64,000 bases of DNA. It comes from Subtercola boreus. Its GTDB lineage: Bacteria; Actinomycetota; Actinomycetes; Actinomycetales; Microbacteriaceae. The notes below the pieces were generated by a model, which ran no database searches, was not told the origin of the DNA, and saw only the letters and a list, made by a program, of their open reading frames with translations. The translations under genes and the position numbers were made by a program. Shown piece by piece: positions 7,858 to 18,096 of the stretch (position 1 is its first letter; each line of letters opens with the position of its first letter). The stretch spans positions 1-64,000 of the forward strand of contig NZ_VFOO01000002.1 in assembly GCF_006716115.1 (NCBI RefSeq), in the 5' to 3' direction.

Positions 7858-9111
7858 TCAGGGTATGCCTGCGACGCGTCGCCGGCCGAACAGGTACGCG
7901 ACGGCGACCGATCCGGCGATCGCGATCATGGTCGGGACCAGGAGCCCGGGCCCCTGGTTGGTGAACTCGACCACCAATACCAGTGCGGTGAAGGGGGCGC
8001 GAAGCGACGACGCAAGAAATGCCGCGGCGGCGACGAACACGAACGCTGCCAACGGGGTCCCTGGCCACAGGAGGCTCCACAGTCCGCCGAGCGCGCCGCC
8101 AAAAGCGGCGCCCACAGCTAGCGCGGGTGTCAGCGTCCCGCCGGCCGCGCCGACGGCGATCGTGCCTGTCGTGGTGAGAACCTTCACGAGCGCGAGGGCG
8201 GCAAGCAACCCGATCGACGCGGTCCCTGCGAAGGCTACTTCGCCGAGTGATTTGCCGTTCCCGAGGATCGAGGGGAACGGAATCGAGAGAACCCCGACGC
8301 CGGTGAACACGACGGGCATCAGGACGAGGATCCACCACGATTTCGGCCGGATCTTTGATGCGAAACCGACCAGCCGTACAAACCCGAGGGCCCCGGTGCC
8401 CAGTAGTGGACCGGCGAGAACGGCCCAGACGAAGATCGATGGGCTCAGCTCGAACTGGGGCAGGTTGTAGAGCGGCACGTCAGGGACCACGGCGCGGGCG
8501 ACGATCGTCGCGATTGCGGAGGTCGCCAACGCAGGCAGCGCTGTTGCGAAGCTGAGTTCCGCGAGAAGGACCTCGATAGCGAAAAGCGCGCCGCTGAGAG
8601 GGACGTTGTACACGGCTGCGAGACCGGCGCCCGCGCCGCAGGCGACGAGGATGCGGCGCTCTCGTGCTGTGACGCGGGCTTTCTCGCTCAACCAGCCGGC
8701 GAACAGCGCCCCGAGTTCCCGCGGGGCGACTTCACGACCGATGGACGCACCGAGGCCCACGATGATGATCTGAAGCCCCACGTTGACCACGGTGGCCAGG
8801 GGCGGCATCCGTTCACCGTGGACGCTCCGCTCAACAGACACCACCGGCTTTGCCCACCGGCGAAGACCCCACCAGCCGGCACCACCGATGATGCCAGCGA
8901 CAAGGAGCGCTAGAACTCTTTGACCGGGTGCGCTGGCGCTGACGGCGTCCAAGAACGTTCCGGTGTCATACGAGTACGCCAAGTGCTGAATGGCACGCAG
9001 CGCGACAGTGACAACCAACCCGCTGAGACCACCGCCCACCCCGACGAGCGCCGTGACAACGACTAGCCGCAGTACCCAGGACGCCTTCATCGCGTTCCTG
9101 CTCCCGTCCAC
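7858..9111 (-). CDS. ClC-family chloride channel/transporter
   Basis: A 417-residue polytopic protein of the ClC family. Visible conserved regions are GLGASIGREVAPRELGALFAG (the GREGP-like selectivity loop, here GREVAP), CGAGAGLAAVYNVPLSGALFAIEVL and AVGAAGGTLTPALAVGAAFGG (GGxFxP-like loop). No cytoplasmic CBS domains are present. The altered GREGP and GSGIP loops suggest a divergent ion preference, for example fluoride or another anion rather than chloride; this is an inference. It lies alone between the marR operon and the cation transporter unit, all on the minus strand. Confidence 0.87.
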   Translation of the reverse strand: MDGSRNAMKASWVLRLVVVTALVGVGGGLSGLVVTVALRAIQHLAYSYDTGTFLDAVSASAPGQRVLALLVAGIIGGAGWWGLRRWAKPVVSVERSVHGERMPPLATVVNVGLQIIIVGLGASIGREVAPRELGALFAGWLSEKARVTARERRILVACGAGAGLAAVYNVPLSGALFAIEVLLAELSFATALPALATSAIATIVARAVVPDVPLYNLPQFELSPSIFVWAVLAGPLLGTGALGFVRLVGFASKIRPKSWWILVLMPVVFTGVGVLSIPFPSILGNGKSLGEVAFAGTASIGLLAALALVKVLTTTGTIAVGAAGGTLTPALAVGAAFGGALGGLWSLLWPGTPLAAFVFVAAAAFLASSLRAPFTALVLVVEFTNQGPGLLVPTMIAIAGSVAVAYLFGRRRVAGIP

Positions 9112-9278
9112 GCTCTGATCGTAACCACCTACGCTCGCGCCGTAGCAGCCGGACCCGTTAGGGTGTTCCTTCCGAGCGCGGCAGACATGGCCCTCTTAGA
9201 CGGAGGACGTGGGACCGCCATTGTCTTCCGGGAGCTGTGATGTGACCCCGCACCTGAGTCTCCCGTCCCGATGGCTTC

Positions 9279-10381
<1,103 letters not shown>

Positions 10382-10385
<4 letters not shown>

Positions 10386-10750
10386 TCGGAGGCCTCCCTG
10401 TCGATGGCGTGGTGGTGCCGGGGGGAGCCGCCGAGGCTGTGTTCAGCTTGGAAGATGGCGTCGCTGACGAGCTGGCTGGCATGTTCATTGGCCAGGCTAT
10501 AGAAGACGCGGGTGCCATCCTGCCGGGTCGACACAATGCGTGCGAGACGAAGCTTCGCGAGATGCTGGGACACCGAGGCGGGAGTCTTGTCGAGGACGTC
10601 GGCGAGATTGTTCACCGACAGCTCCTGGTCCCGAAGGGCAAGGATGATGCGGACGCGGGTCGCGTCGGCGAGCATCCCGAAGATCTCCACAGCCAGCTCG
10701 ACATATTGGCTGTCCGGGTTACGGCCACAAACCTGTCTATCTGCATCCAT
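10382..10750 (-). CDS. ArsR/SmtB-family metal-sensing repressor (NmtR/CzrA-like)
   Basis: A 122-residue winged-helix repressor: LSVNNLADVLDKTPASVSQHLAKLRLARIV is the helix-turn-helix and TRQDGTRVFYSLANEH the wing. At the alpha-5 position where SmtB/CzrA/NmtR proteins have D-x-H-x10-H-x2-H, this protein has N88, H90, Q101 and H104, so two of four ligands are substituted; a His triplet at 112-114 in the tail may compensate, as tail histidines do in NmtR. It overlaps the CDF transporter start and is its likely zinc/nickel/cobalt-responsive repressor (inference). Confidence 0.88.
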
Positions 10751-10893
10751 ACGCAGATTGTGTCATATTGTCGACCGTGCAGGAAGCTACGCCGTCGACG
10801 TAGGTGATCTCGTGGAGGGTTCGACACGGGCAGGTCTTGCTGTTTTGATCGTCCTTTGGGACGGCTGTCAGCGTTGCGGTGTACCCAAAATGG

Positions 10894-11580
10894 TCAGCAG
10901 TTATGGTGGTCGTGGTCTTCGTCATGGTCGTCATCGTCGTCGAGGAGCATGCCGACCGAGGTTGCGCAGGCATCGCCTTTCCACGCTTCGATGCCCTCGC
11001 GTACCGCGAAGACGACGATGAGGAGGGCGGCGATTGGGTCGGCCCACCACCAGCCGAAGAGCGTGTTGAGGAGTAGCCCGATGAGGACGGCGGCCGAGAG
11101 GTAGGTGCAGATGAGCGTCTGCTTCGAGTCAGCGATCGCGGTCGCCGAGCCGAGCTCCTTCCCCGTGCGTCGCTCGGCCAGGGAGAGAAAGGGCATGATG
11201 ACGACACTCAGGGCAGTGAGCACGATGCCGACGGTGCTGTGCTGCACGTCTGCTGCCCGAGTGAGGGTGAGTACGGAGTTCACGCCGACGTAGAGCGCAA
11301 GGAGGAAGAACGCGACCGCGATAACGCGGAGGGTCCCCTTCTCCCACCGCTCGGGATCCCTGCGGGTGAACTGCCAGGCGACGGCCGCGGCGGAGAGCAC
11401 TTCGATGGTCGAGTCGAGTCCGAAGCCGATCAGCGCTCCGGATGATGCGGCCGCGCCTGCTGCGATCGCGACGACGGCTTCGATGAGGTTGTAGCCGATC
11501 GTGATCGCGACGATCAGTCGGATGCGCTTCTGCAGAACCGCTTTGCGCTGAACGGGCGGGCGCGCGGTCGCGGCGGTCAC
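10894..11580 (-). CDS. Cation transporter, CDF-related, with acidic/His tail
   Basis: A 228-residue transporter with about six membrane helices. The helix-2 motif reads GFGLDSTIEVLSA, with D-S-x-x-E where classical CDF proteins have HxxxD, and helix 5 contains ADSKQTLICTYLS. The cytoplasmic CDF C-terminal domain is absent; instead the protein ends with a run of Asp and His finishing HHNC. The GTG start at 11580 overlaps the stop of the CmtR-like sensor, so a much longer frame extending to 11934 is not the gene. Together with CmtR, cadmium or lead efflux is the best guess. The same subfamily recurs at 35761-36369. Confidence 0.85.
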   Translation of the reverse strand: MTAATARPPVQRKAVLQKRIRLIVAITIGYNLIEAVVAIAAGAAASSGALIGFGLDSTIEVLSAAAVAWQFTRRDPERWEKGTLRVIAVAFFLLALYVGVNSVLTLTRAADVQHSTVGIVLTALSVVIMPFLSLAERRTGKELGSATAIADSKQTLICTYLSAAVLIGLLLNTLFGWWWADPIAALLIVVFAVREGIEAWKGDACATSVGMLLDDDDDHDEDHDHHNC

Positions 11581-11930
11581 TTGCCGGCCTCGCAGCAGCC
11601 GGCGATGGAGCAGGCCGGGTTGTTGCACGGCGCGTCGGCGTCGACGGCGAGCACCACCCCGACGAGGTCGTTCAAGGCTTTCGCGAGGTGTGCGTCGGCG
11701 ATCTCGTACCGGTTCTGCCGGCCTTCCGGTTCGGCGATGACGATGCCGCAATCCCGCAGGCACGTCAGGTGGTTCGAGACGTTCTGCCTCGTGAGGCCGA
11801 GCGCATCGGCGATACCGGCAGGATAGGCGGGCTCCTCGAGCAGCATCAAGAGAATGCGCGAACGGGTCGGATCGGCCATGGCGCGGCCGATCCGGTTCAC
11901 GACGTCGAGCCGGGTGCTGAGAGTGAGCAT
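11577..11930 (-). CDS. cmtR: CmtR-like Cd(II)/Pb(II)-sensing ArsR-family repressor
   Basis: A 117-residue sensor very similar by eye to mycobacterial CmtR: GRAMADPTRSRILLMLLE, LGLTRQNVSNHLTCLRDCG, PEGRQNRYEIAD. Cysteines fall at residues 57, 61 and 102, the positions known to bind Cd/Pb in CmtR. The tail has four more cysteines (CSIAGCCEAG), perhaps extra ligands. It overlaps the downstream cation transporter (GTGA) and is presumably released from DNA by cadmium or lead. Confidence 0.88.
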   Translation of the reverse strand: MLTLSTRLDVVNRIGRAMADPTRSRILLMLLEEPAYPAGIADALGLTRQNVSNHLTCLRDCGIVIAEPEGRQNRYEIADAHLAKALNDLVGVVLAVDADAPCNNPACSIAGCCEAGK

Positions 11931-12169
11931 GCATCCATTAATACAGTGAGGGCTGTACTAATAAAATCTGGATTCGAGGGCAGGTAGTTGATTGAGTGAG
12001 CGAGCATAGTTTTGAGACCCTGATCACGGCCTCCGGCTGGCGTAAGCACTACTGAAAATACAGGCAGAGACCCACGTCTACTCCCTAACCCGTTTGATCT
12101 GAGACGTCGCGAGACCTTTCGGTTTTCGAGGCGCGACTGATCCGTTTCGGTCGATACAGGGTTACCGGG

Positions 12170-13006
12170 TCAGGTGGCAGCGATTACGCCGGTGGTGAGA
12201 AGCACAGCGAGGACGAGCCCAAGTGCGATGCGGTACCAGATGAATACGGTGATCGGGTGGCGTGCCACAAATCGGAGGAGCCAGGCGATGGATGCGTAGG
12301 CGACGATGAAGCTGACGAGGGTGCCGACGGCGACGGCTCCCCAGCCGACGGTGGCGTTGACTGCGGAGGCTTGGCTGGCGCTTTCGTAAGCACCGGCGCC
12401 GATGAGTGCCGGGATGGCGAGAAAGAAAGAAAGCCTGGTTGCTGCAACACGGTCGAGGTTCCGGAGGAGGCCCGCGCTGATCGTCGCGCCCGACCGGGAG
12501 ACTCCCGGGACAAGCGCGATGCACTGGAACAGGCCGATGATGAGTGCGTCCTTGAGGGTGAGGTTCTCTTCGGGGCGGGACCTCCGGCCGATTCGTTCGG
12601 CGATGAACATCACGGCGCTCCACAGGATGAGGCCTGCGACGACGACCCAGAGGTTCCGGAGGGCCCCTGAGACCAGGTCTTTGGCGGCGAACCCGACGAT
12701 GCCGATGGGGAGGGAGCCGGCGATGACGTACCAGGCGAATCGGTAGTCGGGGTTTCGGCGTGCGTCGGCGTTGAAGAGGCCTCGCCACCAGGCGGCGATC
12801 AGGCGGGCGATGTCGGAGCGGAAGTAGATGATCACGGCGATAATCGCACCGAATTGGATGATCGCGGTGAACGCCGTGACCCCCGGATCGTCGATCGATA
12901 GTCCCAGGAGCTTTTCGACGAGGGTGAGGTGGCCGGTGCTGGAGACAGGGAGGAATTCGGTGAGTCCCTCCACGATGCCGAGGATGATGGCGTACAAGAG
13001 GTTCAC
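12170..13006 (-). CDS. uppP: Undecaprenyl-diphosphatase
   Basis: A 278-residue BacA/UppP integral membrane enzyme that dephosphorylates undecaprenyl pyrophosphate to the lipid carrier used for cell-wall synthesis; extra copies give bacitracin resistance (known of the family). Key motifs are GIVEGLTEFLPVSSTGHL at the N-terminus and PGVSRSGATI in the second half. The GTG at 13006 overlaps the stop of the PAP2 gene (GTGA), so the longer frame to 13456 is rejected. It is the last gene of the 19325-12170 operon. Confidence 0.93.
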   Translation of the reverse strand: MNLLYAIILGIVEGLTEFLPVSSTGHLTLVEKLLGLSIDDPGVTAFTAIIQFGAIIAVIIYFRSDIARLIAAWWRGLFNADARRNPDYRFAWYVIAGSLPIGIVGFAAKDLVSGALRNLWVVVAGLILWSAVMFIAERIGRRSRPEENLTLKDALIIGLFQCIALVPGVSRSGATISAGLLRNLDRVAATRLSFFLAIPALIGAGAYESASQASAVNATVGWGAVAVGTLVSFIVAYASIAWLLRFVARHPITVFIWYRIALGLVLAVLLTTGVIAAT

Positions 13007-13746
13007 AGGATGCTCGATTCTGGGGTCAAGTCGGCGGGGCGTCTGAGGGTGCGGCGGCGCGCGCGCAGGATATGCATGAGGCGGTGTGCGGTGATGATGA
13101 TCGCGAGCCACGCCAGCCCGAGGATGAATCCGGCGAGGACGTCGGTGAACCAGTGGTGTCCGAGGAAGACCCGGCTGAGACCGATGGTGACGGCGAAGAC
13201 TGTCGCGATGCCGATCGTCAGAGTGCGGGCGAGCGTCGAGGTTTGGTGCAGCACGAGGAGGTAGGCGATGGTGCCCGCGACGACGACCGCGTTCAGGGTG
13301 TGGCCGCTGGGGAAGGAGGGCGAGTATTCGTAGGGCGGAACGGCTTCGTTGAGCGGCGGGCGAACCCGGCCGATCAGGTCTTTGCCTGAGACGGTGAGGA
13401 GCAGAGAACCGCCACCTGCTGCAACGATCAGGATGACCGGGGTCCACGATCTCCACCGGAGACCCAGTGCAACGAGGGCCACGACGGCGATGATCGGCAT
13501 CCCGATCGGCCCGGCCACGTTCGTGTAGGCCGTCACAGCTGCGTCGAGGCCTGGGGAGCGGAGGGTGATGACCCAGTCGAGGATGGGTTGGTCAAGGCCG
13601 GAGACACCGTCGGTGTCGGTGATCGAGTCGTAGACCTGTGCGACGGCGGCGCTGAGGAGAACGGCGATGAGCAGGCCAACGGTGAGGATGACGACGAGGG
13701 TGGCGGTGGGACTGAGGCGGGCGAGGAACGCCCTGAAGTGTGTCAT
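13003..13746 (-). CDS. PAP2-family lipid phosphatase
   Basis: A 247-residue membrane phosphatase with the three PAP2 motifs: KDLIGRVRPP, PSFPSGHT and SRVFLGHHWFTDVLAG, plus about six membrane helices. Family members hydrolyse undecaprenyl pyrophosphate or phosphatidate derivatives on the outer face. ATG 13746 overlaps the stop of the upstream permease (ATGA), and its own stop overlaps uppP. Two unrelated phosphatases with the same likely substrate side by side argue that undecaprenyl-pyrophosphate is the substrate here (inference). Confidence 0.9.
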   Translation of the reverse strand: MTHFRAFLARLSPTATLVVILTVGLLIAVLLSAAVAQVYDSITDTDGVSGLDQPILDWVITLRSPGLDAAVTAYTNVAGPIGMPIIAVVALVALGLRWRSWTPVILIVAAGGGSLLLTVSGKDLIGRVRPPLNEAVPPYEYSPSFPSGHTLNAVVVAGTIAYLLVLHQTSTLARTLTIGIATVFAVTIGLSRVFLGHHWFTDVLAGFILGLAWLAIIITAHRLMHILRARRRTLRRPADLTPESSIL

Positions 13747-14519
13747 GTGGTGCGCGCTTTCCGGGTGGTGAAGTTCTCGGGGGCTGGTTTCTGGGAGACG
13801 GCGCCGATGAGGCGAAGGAGGAGGGTGGCGGTAATGGTGCCGGCTGCCAGGATGCTGGCGAGCACGACGATCTGGAACCGGCCCGCTTCCAGTGGGGATG
13901 CGCCGCCAAAGATGGCGCCGACGAATGCTCCGGGGAGGACGACGACGCCGGTCGTCTTGGTTTGGTCGATGGAGGGAACGAGTGCTGAGTGGATGGCGGT
14001 GCGTGCGAGCAGCCGGGTCGATTCGAGCGGGCGGGCGCCAAGAGCGAGCCACCCTTCAACCTCGTCCCAGTGGTCACGCACAGAGGAGTGGAAGGTACGC
14101 CCTGTGAGGGTTGCGATGCTCATGGAGTTACCGGTAACGATCCCGCCGATCGCGAGGGCGTAGCGCGGCGAGAACTCGATCGCACCGGTGCTGAAGACGA
14201 TGATGAGCACCGCGATGTTGCCGATGAGCATCGCCGCGCCGATAGCCGCGGTCTGTCGCCGGTTGGCGTGGATGCGCCGTGCGACCGTGTAGACGGCTGC
14301 AGCGAACATGACGATCAGTCCCACGGTGACGAGCAGTGGGTTGCCAAGGATTCCGGCCAGTACCAGGCTCAGGGCGGCGAGTTGAGCGGCACCGCGGAGG
14401 ATCGCCCAGAGTGGTGCCGTGGCCTGCGGCACGTGCGCCGCCGTGAGCCCGATAAGCGCGATCGCGGCAAGCAGGAGCACCGCGACGAGGGTCGGCACCA
14501 ACCCGCCGAGAACATCCAC
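13743..14519 (-). CDS. FetB-like (UPF0014) ABC transporter permease
   Basis: A 258-residue polytopic protein of the FetB/UPF0014 family, which in Escherichia coli exports iron with the ATPase FetA. Recognised from IGGIVTGNSMSIATLTGRTF, EVEGWLALGARPLEST and TTGVVVLPGAFVGAIFGGASP, which together are diagnostic. No FetA-type ATPase is adjacent; the only ATPase of the operon (16560-17318) is MacB/LolD type. The start was set to GTG 14519, eight bases after the dedA stop. The substrate in this lipid-carrier operon is open. Confidence 0.85.
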   Translation of the reverse strand: MDVLGGLVPTLVAVLLLAAIALIGLTAAHVPQATAPLWAILRGAAQLAALSLVLAGILGNPLLVTVGLIVMFAAAVYTVARRIHANRRQTAAIGAAMLIGNIAVLIIVFSTGAIEFSPRYALAIGGIVTGNSMSIATLTGRTFHSSVRDHWDEVEGWLALGARPLESTRLLARTAIHSALVPSIDQTKTTGVVVLPGAFVGAIFGGASPLEAGRFQIVVLASILAAGTITATLLLRLIGAVSQKPAPENFTTRKARTT

Positions 14520-14527
14520 TATGGCCG

Positions 14528-15142
14528 TCAGGCCCTGCGACGGCGGCGGAGGATGTCGATCACGATCGGCAGTACCGAGACGATCACGATGAGCACGGCG
14601 ATGACCTCGATATTGTCTTTGACGAAAGGGATCCCGCCGAGGAAGTAGCCGGCGAGGGTGAGGATGAGCGCCCAGCCGATGCCGCCGACGCCGTTCCAGA
14701 GAAGGAAGGAGCGGAACGGCATCTTCGACATCCCGACGACCGGCGGCACGAACGTGCGCACCAGAGGGACGAAGCGGGCCAGCACGAGGGCGCGGCCGCC
14801 GTAGTGGGTAAAGAACTCGTCGGCCTGGTCGCGATACTTCGTTTTGAAGATCCGCGCGTCCGGTTTGAACAGTCTCGGCCCGAACCGTTTGCCGATGTGG
14901 TACCCGGTCTGGTCGCCGAGGATGGCTGCGGCCGCGACCCCGACGACCAGCAGTGGCAGTGGCAGGCCGAGTGGCCCGGCGAGCAGCGCGGCAGTGAAGA
15001 CGAGGGTGTCGCCGGGCAAGAACGGGAACAGCAGCCCGGTCTCGATGAACACGATGGCCATCACGACAACTAAGGCCCACGGGCCGACTCCTTCGAGCAG
15101 GGGTGTGGGGTCGAGGAGGCTCGCTGTGTGGATGTGGATCAC
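14528..15142 (-). CDS. DedA-family membrane protein
   Basis: A 204-residue DedA/SNARE-associated-family protein: ETGLLFPFLPGDTLVFTAALLAG, GDQTGYHIGKRFGPRLF, ALVLARFVPLVRTFVPPVVGMSKM and the C-terminal glycine-rich helix are all typical. Recent work identifies some DedA proteins (UptA) as undecaprenyl-phosphate translocases, which fits the neighbouring uppP and PAP2 genes. The GTG at 15142 overlaps the stop of the ABC permease (GTGA). Confidence 0.9.
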   Translation of the reverse strand: MIHIHTASLLDPTPLLEGVGPWALVVVMAIVFIETGLLFPFLPGDTLVFTAALLAGPLGLPLPLLVVGVAAAAILGDQTGYHIGKRFGPRLFKPDARIFKTKYRDQADEFFTHYGGRALVLARFVPLVRTFVPPVVGMSKMPFRSFLLWNGVGGIGWALILTLAGYFLGGIPFVKDNIEVIAVLIVIVSVLPIVIDILRRRRRA

Positions 15143-16563
15143 TCGATGGCCAATGCTCTGACGGGGGAGACCCGTACTGCGGAACGGGCGGGAACGGCGG
15201 AGGCGACCACGGCAAGGATGATGGCGCCGGCGATGATGCTGAGGATGATCCACGGCGGGATGGTGGGGGCGAAGAATCCGCCGATGTGGTGGTCGCTGGC
15301 GATCGCGGTGAGCACGCCGGCCCAGCCGTAGAACACGCCGAGTACGAGCCCGGTGGCCCCGCCGACGACGGTGAGCTGGATGCTCTCGGCCAGGATCATC
15401 GTGCGAACCTGCCTCTTCGTGAACCCGAGGGCACGTAGCAGCCCGATCTCGCGGCGGCGCTGGATGACGCTGAGCGAGAGCGAGTTGACGAGCCCGATGG
15501 CGGCGATCACGAGGGAGAATCCGATGAGTACCGCGAGGATGCCGGTGGTGAGCTGGAGGAAGGCCTGGTCGCCGGCCGCTTCGGCGGGGTCTGCGGCGGC
15601 GGCGACGGGGCCGCTCTCGGCGAGGAACGACTGCCCGGCGACGGTGAACATGGTGACGAGCGTCACCCCGATGACGAGCCCGATCGTCGATCGCGAAGAC
15701 CGCGCGGGGTAACGGAGGGCGTTGGCGCTGGCGAGCACGCTCGGTGTGGACCGGCCGGTGAGACGCCCGGCGGCTTTCAGCATCGCGGGGATGAAGAACG
15801 ACGATCCGAGAACGAACCCGACGAAGCTCAGCGCGCCGCCGGGGGCCGCGATGAGCAGTCCGAGCGGGCTCTTCAGCCCGACAGCGACCCCTGCGATGAG
15901 AAGCACGATGCCGCCGACGAAGGCAGCGGTCACGAGGGTGCGGAGCCGGCGGGGCATCTCGCTGGCGGTGACGGCCTTCGGCTCCTGGGTCGCGCCGGTC
16001 GCTTCGATGGGGGAGACGTTCAGAATCTTCCGGGAGCCGAACCAGGCTGCCCCCGTGGTGCTGATCACGCCGACCAGAACCGGGGCGACGAGAAGAGGCG
16101 ACAGAGTGCCGATCGACACGTTCACGAAGGTGCCCGACGAGACCAGGGCGCCGTACGTGATCTGCGTCACGAGCAGGCCCACAACGAGCCCGAGCACGCT
16201 ACCGACGAGCCCGACGACAGCGCCTTCAATCGCAATCGCCCCGCGGAGGGTGCTTGCTGACGCGCCGAGGAGGCGCATGAGCGCAATGTGCTTGGCGCGA
16301 CCGGCCATGATGATGCCGAACGTGTTCGAGGTGACGATGCAGGCGACGAACACGGCGATGAAGAAGAACAGCAGGTCGAGCACGTCGAGCAGCGCCACAA
16401 CATAACCGTGTTGAATGAATTGGCCGCCGATGGACTGCACGCGCAGCACGATGTCCATCTCGATCATCATCGTGGCGAACACCGAGGTGATGAACGCGAC
16501 GAGCAGGCTCGAGGTGTGCTGGCGGCCGCCGTGCCAGAGCTCCCGGAAGGCGAGGGCGATCAC
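15139..16563 (-). CDS. MacB/FtsX-type ABC transporter permease
   Basis: A 474-residue permease with an N-terminal membrane helix, an FtsX-like trio of helices (about 60-180), a middle pair near 210-265, and a C-terminal FtsX domain ending IAGAIILAVVASAVPARSAVRVSPVRALAIE, the characteristic closing motif. VIQRRREIGLLRALGFTKRQV is the coupling element of the family. It overlaps the ATPase gene (4 bases) and dedA. Such exporters with a two-component system commonly sense or remove antimicrobial peptides or cell-wall antibiotics (family knowledge); the ligand here is not known. Confidence 0.9.
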   Translation of the reverse strand: MIALAFRELWHGGRQHTSSLLVAFITSVFATMMIEMDIVLRVQSIGGQFIQHGYVVALLDVLDLLFFFIAVFVACIVTSNTFGIIMAGRAKHIALMRLLGASASTLRGAIAIEGAVVGLVGSVLGLVVGLLVTQITYGALVSSGTFVNVSIGTLSPLLVAPVLVGVISTTGAAWFGSRKILNVSPIEATGATQEPKAVTASEMPRRLRTLVTAAFVGGIVLLIAGVAVGLKSPLGLLIAAPGGALSFVGFVLGSSFFIPAMLKAAGRLTGRSTPSVLASANALRYPARSSRSTIGLVIGVTLVTMFTVAGQSFLAESGPVAAAADPAEAAGDQAFLQLTTGILAVLIGFSLVIAAIGLVNSLSLSVIQRRREIGLLRALGFTKRQVRTMILAESIQLTVVGGATGLVLGVFYGWAGVLTAIASDHHIGGFFAPTIPPWIILSIIAGAIILAVVASAVPARSAVRVSPVRALAIE

Positions 16564-17318
16564 GCCGCGACCTCGAGGCTCAGGATGATGTCGGAGAGGG
16601 TCTTCGCGTCGCTCTTCGCGACATCCTGAACCACACGGCCATCGGCGATGAAGATCACCCGGTCGGCGTGCGAGGCAGCGACCGGGTCGTGGGTTACGAG
16701 CACGACGGTTTGCTGAAACTCTCGGGTCAGGTCGCCGAGCAGTCCGAGCACTTCGCGGCTGGAACGGGAGTCGAGGTTACCGGTCGGCTCGTCGGCGAAG
16801 ATCAGCTGAGGGCGCATCGCGAGGGCGCGGGCGATCGCGACGCGCTGCTGCTGGCCACCGGAGAGTTCGTGCGGGCGGCGCGCTTCGAGCGTTCCGATGC
16901 CGAGCCGGCTGAGCAGCAGCCGCACCCAGGCCATCTCGTCGGTCGTGGGCTTTCGGCCGTCGAGCTCGAACGGGAGGGTGACGTTGCCCAGCACTGAGAG
17001 GGTGGGCACGAGGTTGAAGGCCTGGAACACGAACCCGAGACTGCGACGGCGGAGGAGGGTGAGGGCGTTGTCGTCGAGGTGGGTGATGTCGGTGTCACCG
17101 ATGCTGACCCGTCCGCTGCTGGCCGTGTCGAGCCCGGCGAACACGTGCATTAGGGTCGATTTGCCCGAACCGCTCGGACCCATGATCGCGGTCAGGTTGC
17201 CGCTGGAGATCTCGAGGTCGATGGCGTCTAGCGCCGTCGTGGCGGAGGTGCCGCTGCCGTAGACCTTGCTGACGCCGACCGCTGCCGCAGCAACCCGGGT
17301 GATGGACACGTCGCTCAT
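16560..17318 (-). CDS. MacB/LolD-type ABC transporter ATPase
   Basis: A 252-residue ATPase with Walker A GPSGSGKST, signature LSGGQQQRVAIARALA and Walker B LIFADEPTGNLDS, the NLDS ending being typical of the LolD/MacB/BceA group. It pairs with the overlapping permease downstream. It follows the NarL-type response regulator by about 110 bases, which may contain a separate promoter; a GAAGGAGTCT-like ribosome site precedes ATG 17318. Confidence 0.93.
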   Translation of the reverse strand: MSDVSITRVAAAAVGVSKVYGSGTSATTALDAIDLEISSGNLTAIMGPSGSGKSTLMHVFAGLDTASSGRVSIGDTDITHLDDNALTLLRRRSLGFVFQAFNLVPTLSVLGNVTLPFELDGRKPTTDEMAWVRLLLSRLGIGTLEARRPHELSGGQQQRVAIARALAMRPQLIFADEPTGNLDSRSSREVLGLLGDLTREFQQTVVLVTHDPVAASHADRVIFIADGRVVQDVAKSDAKTLSDIILSLEVAA

Positions 17319-17427
17319 CGAAAGACTCCTTCTCGTGGGATAGTTTCACGCTAAGGAGATGTGCTGGCCCGGCGAATCAGCACAGCGGAGCATCTTCGGC
17401 ATACATCGCTGTGATGACGCCCAGCTC

Positions 17428-18096
17428 TCAGTCGGTGCCGATCAGACCGTTCTCGTAGGCGAAGATCACGAGCTGCACCCTGTCCCGGAGGCCCAGCTTG
17501 GTGAGGATGCGGCTTACGTGGGTCTTTACGGTCGTGTCGCTGAGGTGCAGTGACGATGCGATTTCGGCGTTGCTCAGCCCCGATGCGACGAGGTCGAAGA
17601 GGTCGTGTTCGCGAGGGGTGAGGGAGTTGAGCGCTTGTGAGCGGTTGGCGCTCTGCGGGGCGGCGAATCGCCGGATGAGGTTCGCGGTAGCGCTTGGCGC
17701 GAGCACGGCGCTACCGGAGTGCACGGTACGGATGGCCGCGAGCAGAAACTCGGGGTCGGTGGATTTCAGGAGGAACCCGCTGGCCCCGGCGTTGATGGCC
17801 TCGAAGGTGCGGTCATCGAGATCGAAGGTCGTCAGCACGATGAATCGGGGCGGTGCGCCGGTTTCCGGCGGCGAGGCCAGCACGCGGGTGATTGCTTCGA
17901 TGCCGCCCATCTGGGGCATCTCGAGATCCATCAGCACGACGTCTACGGGTGTCGAGCTAGCGAGCTCGACCGCTTCGATACCGTTCGACGCTTCCCATTC
18001 GACGGTGAGGTCTGGCTGCGAGTTCACGACCATTGCTATCCCGGCGCGGAAGAGGGGCTGATCATCCGCCAGTCCTACCCGGATCGACGCGGTCAC
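17428..18096 (-). CDS. NarL/LuxR-family two-component response regulator
   Basis: A 222-residue regulator: receiver with DDQPLF pocket, phosphoacceptor Asp in DVVLMDLEMPQMGG and conserved Lys in FLLKSTDP, then a LuxR-type helix-turn-helix (LTPREHDLFDLVASGLSNAEIA, TVKTHVSRILTKL). The GTG start overlaps the kinase stop (GTGA), so the longer frame to 18300 is not used. It likely controls the ABC exporter and lipid-carrier genes downstream. Confidence 0.93.
   Translation of the reverse strand: MTASIRVGLADDQPLFRAGIAMVVNSQPDLTVEWEASNGIEAVELASSTPVDVVLMDLEMPQMGGIEAITRVLASPPETGAPPRFIVLTTFDLDDRTFEAINAGASGFLLKSTDPEFLLAAIRTVHSGSAVLAPSATANLIRRFAAPQSANRSQALNSLTPREHDLFDLVASGLSNAEIASSLHLSDTTVKTHVSRILTKLGLRDRVQLVIFAYENGLIGTD

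Noticed and set aside
7643-8338. 231-codon minus frame overlapping the ClC gene
   Set aside because: Arg-rich shadow of the ClC coding sequence in another frame; no recognisable domain.
11935-12169. Searched for RNA gene or terminator between the CmtR gene and uppP
   Set aside because: Only a weak GTCGCG/CGCGAC pair near 12105-12140 was seen; no convincing structure or tail.
12170-13456. 428-codon frame for UppP
   Set aside because: The first 150 codons are a shadow of the PAP2 gene; the GTG at 13006 overlapping the PAP2 stop is the real start.
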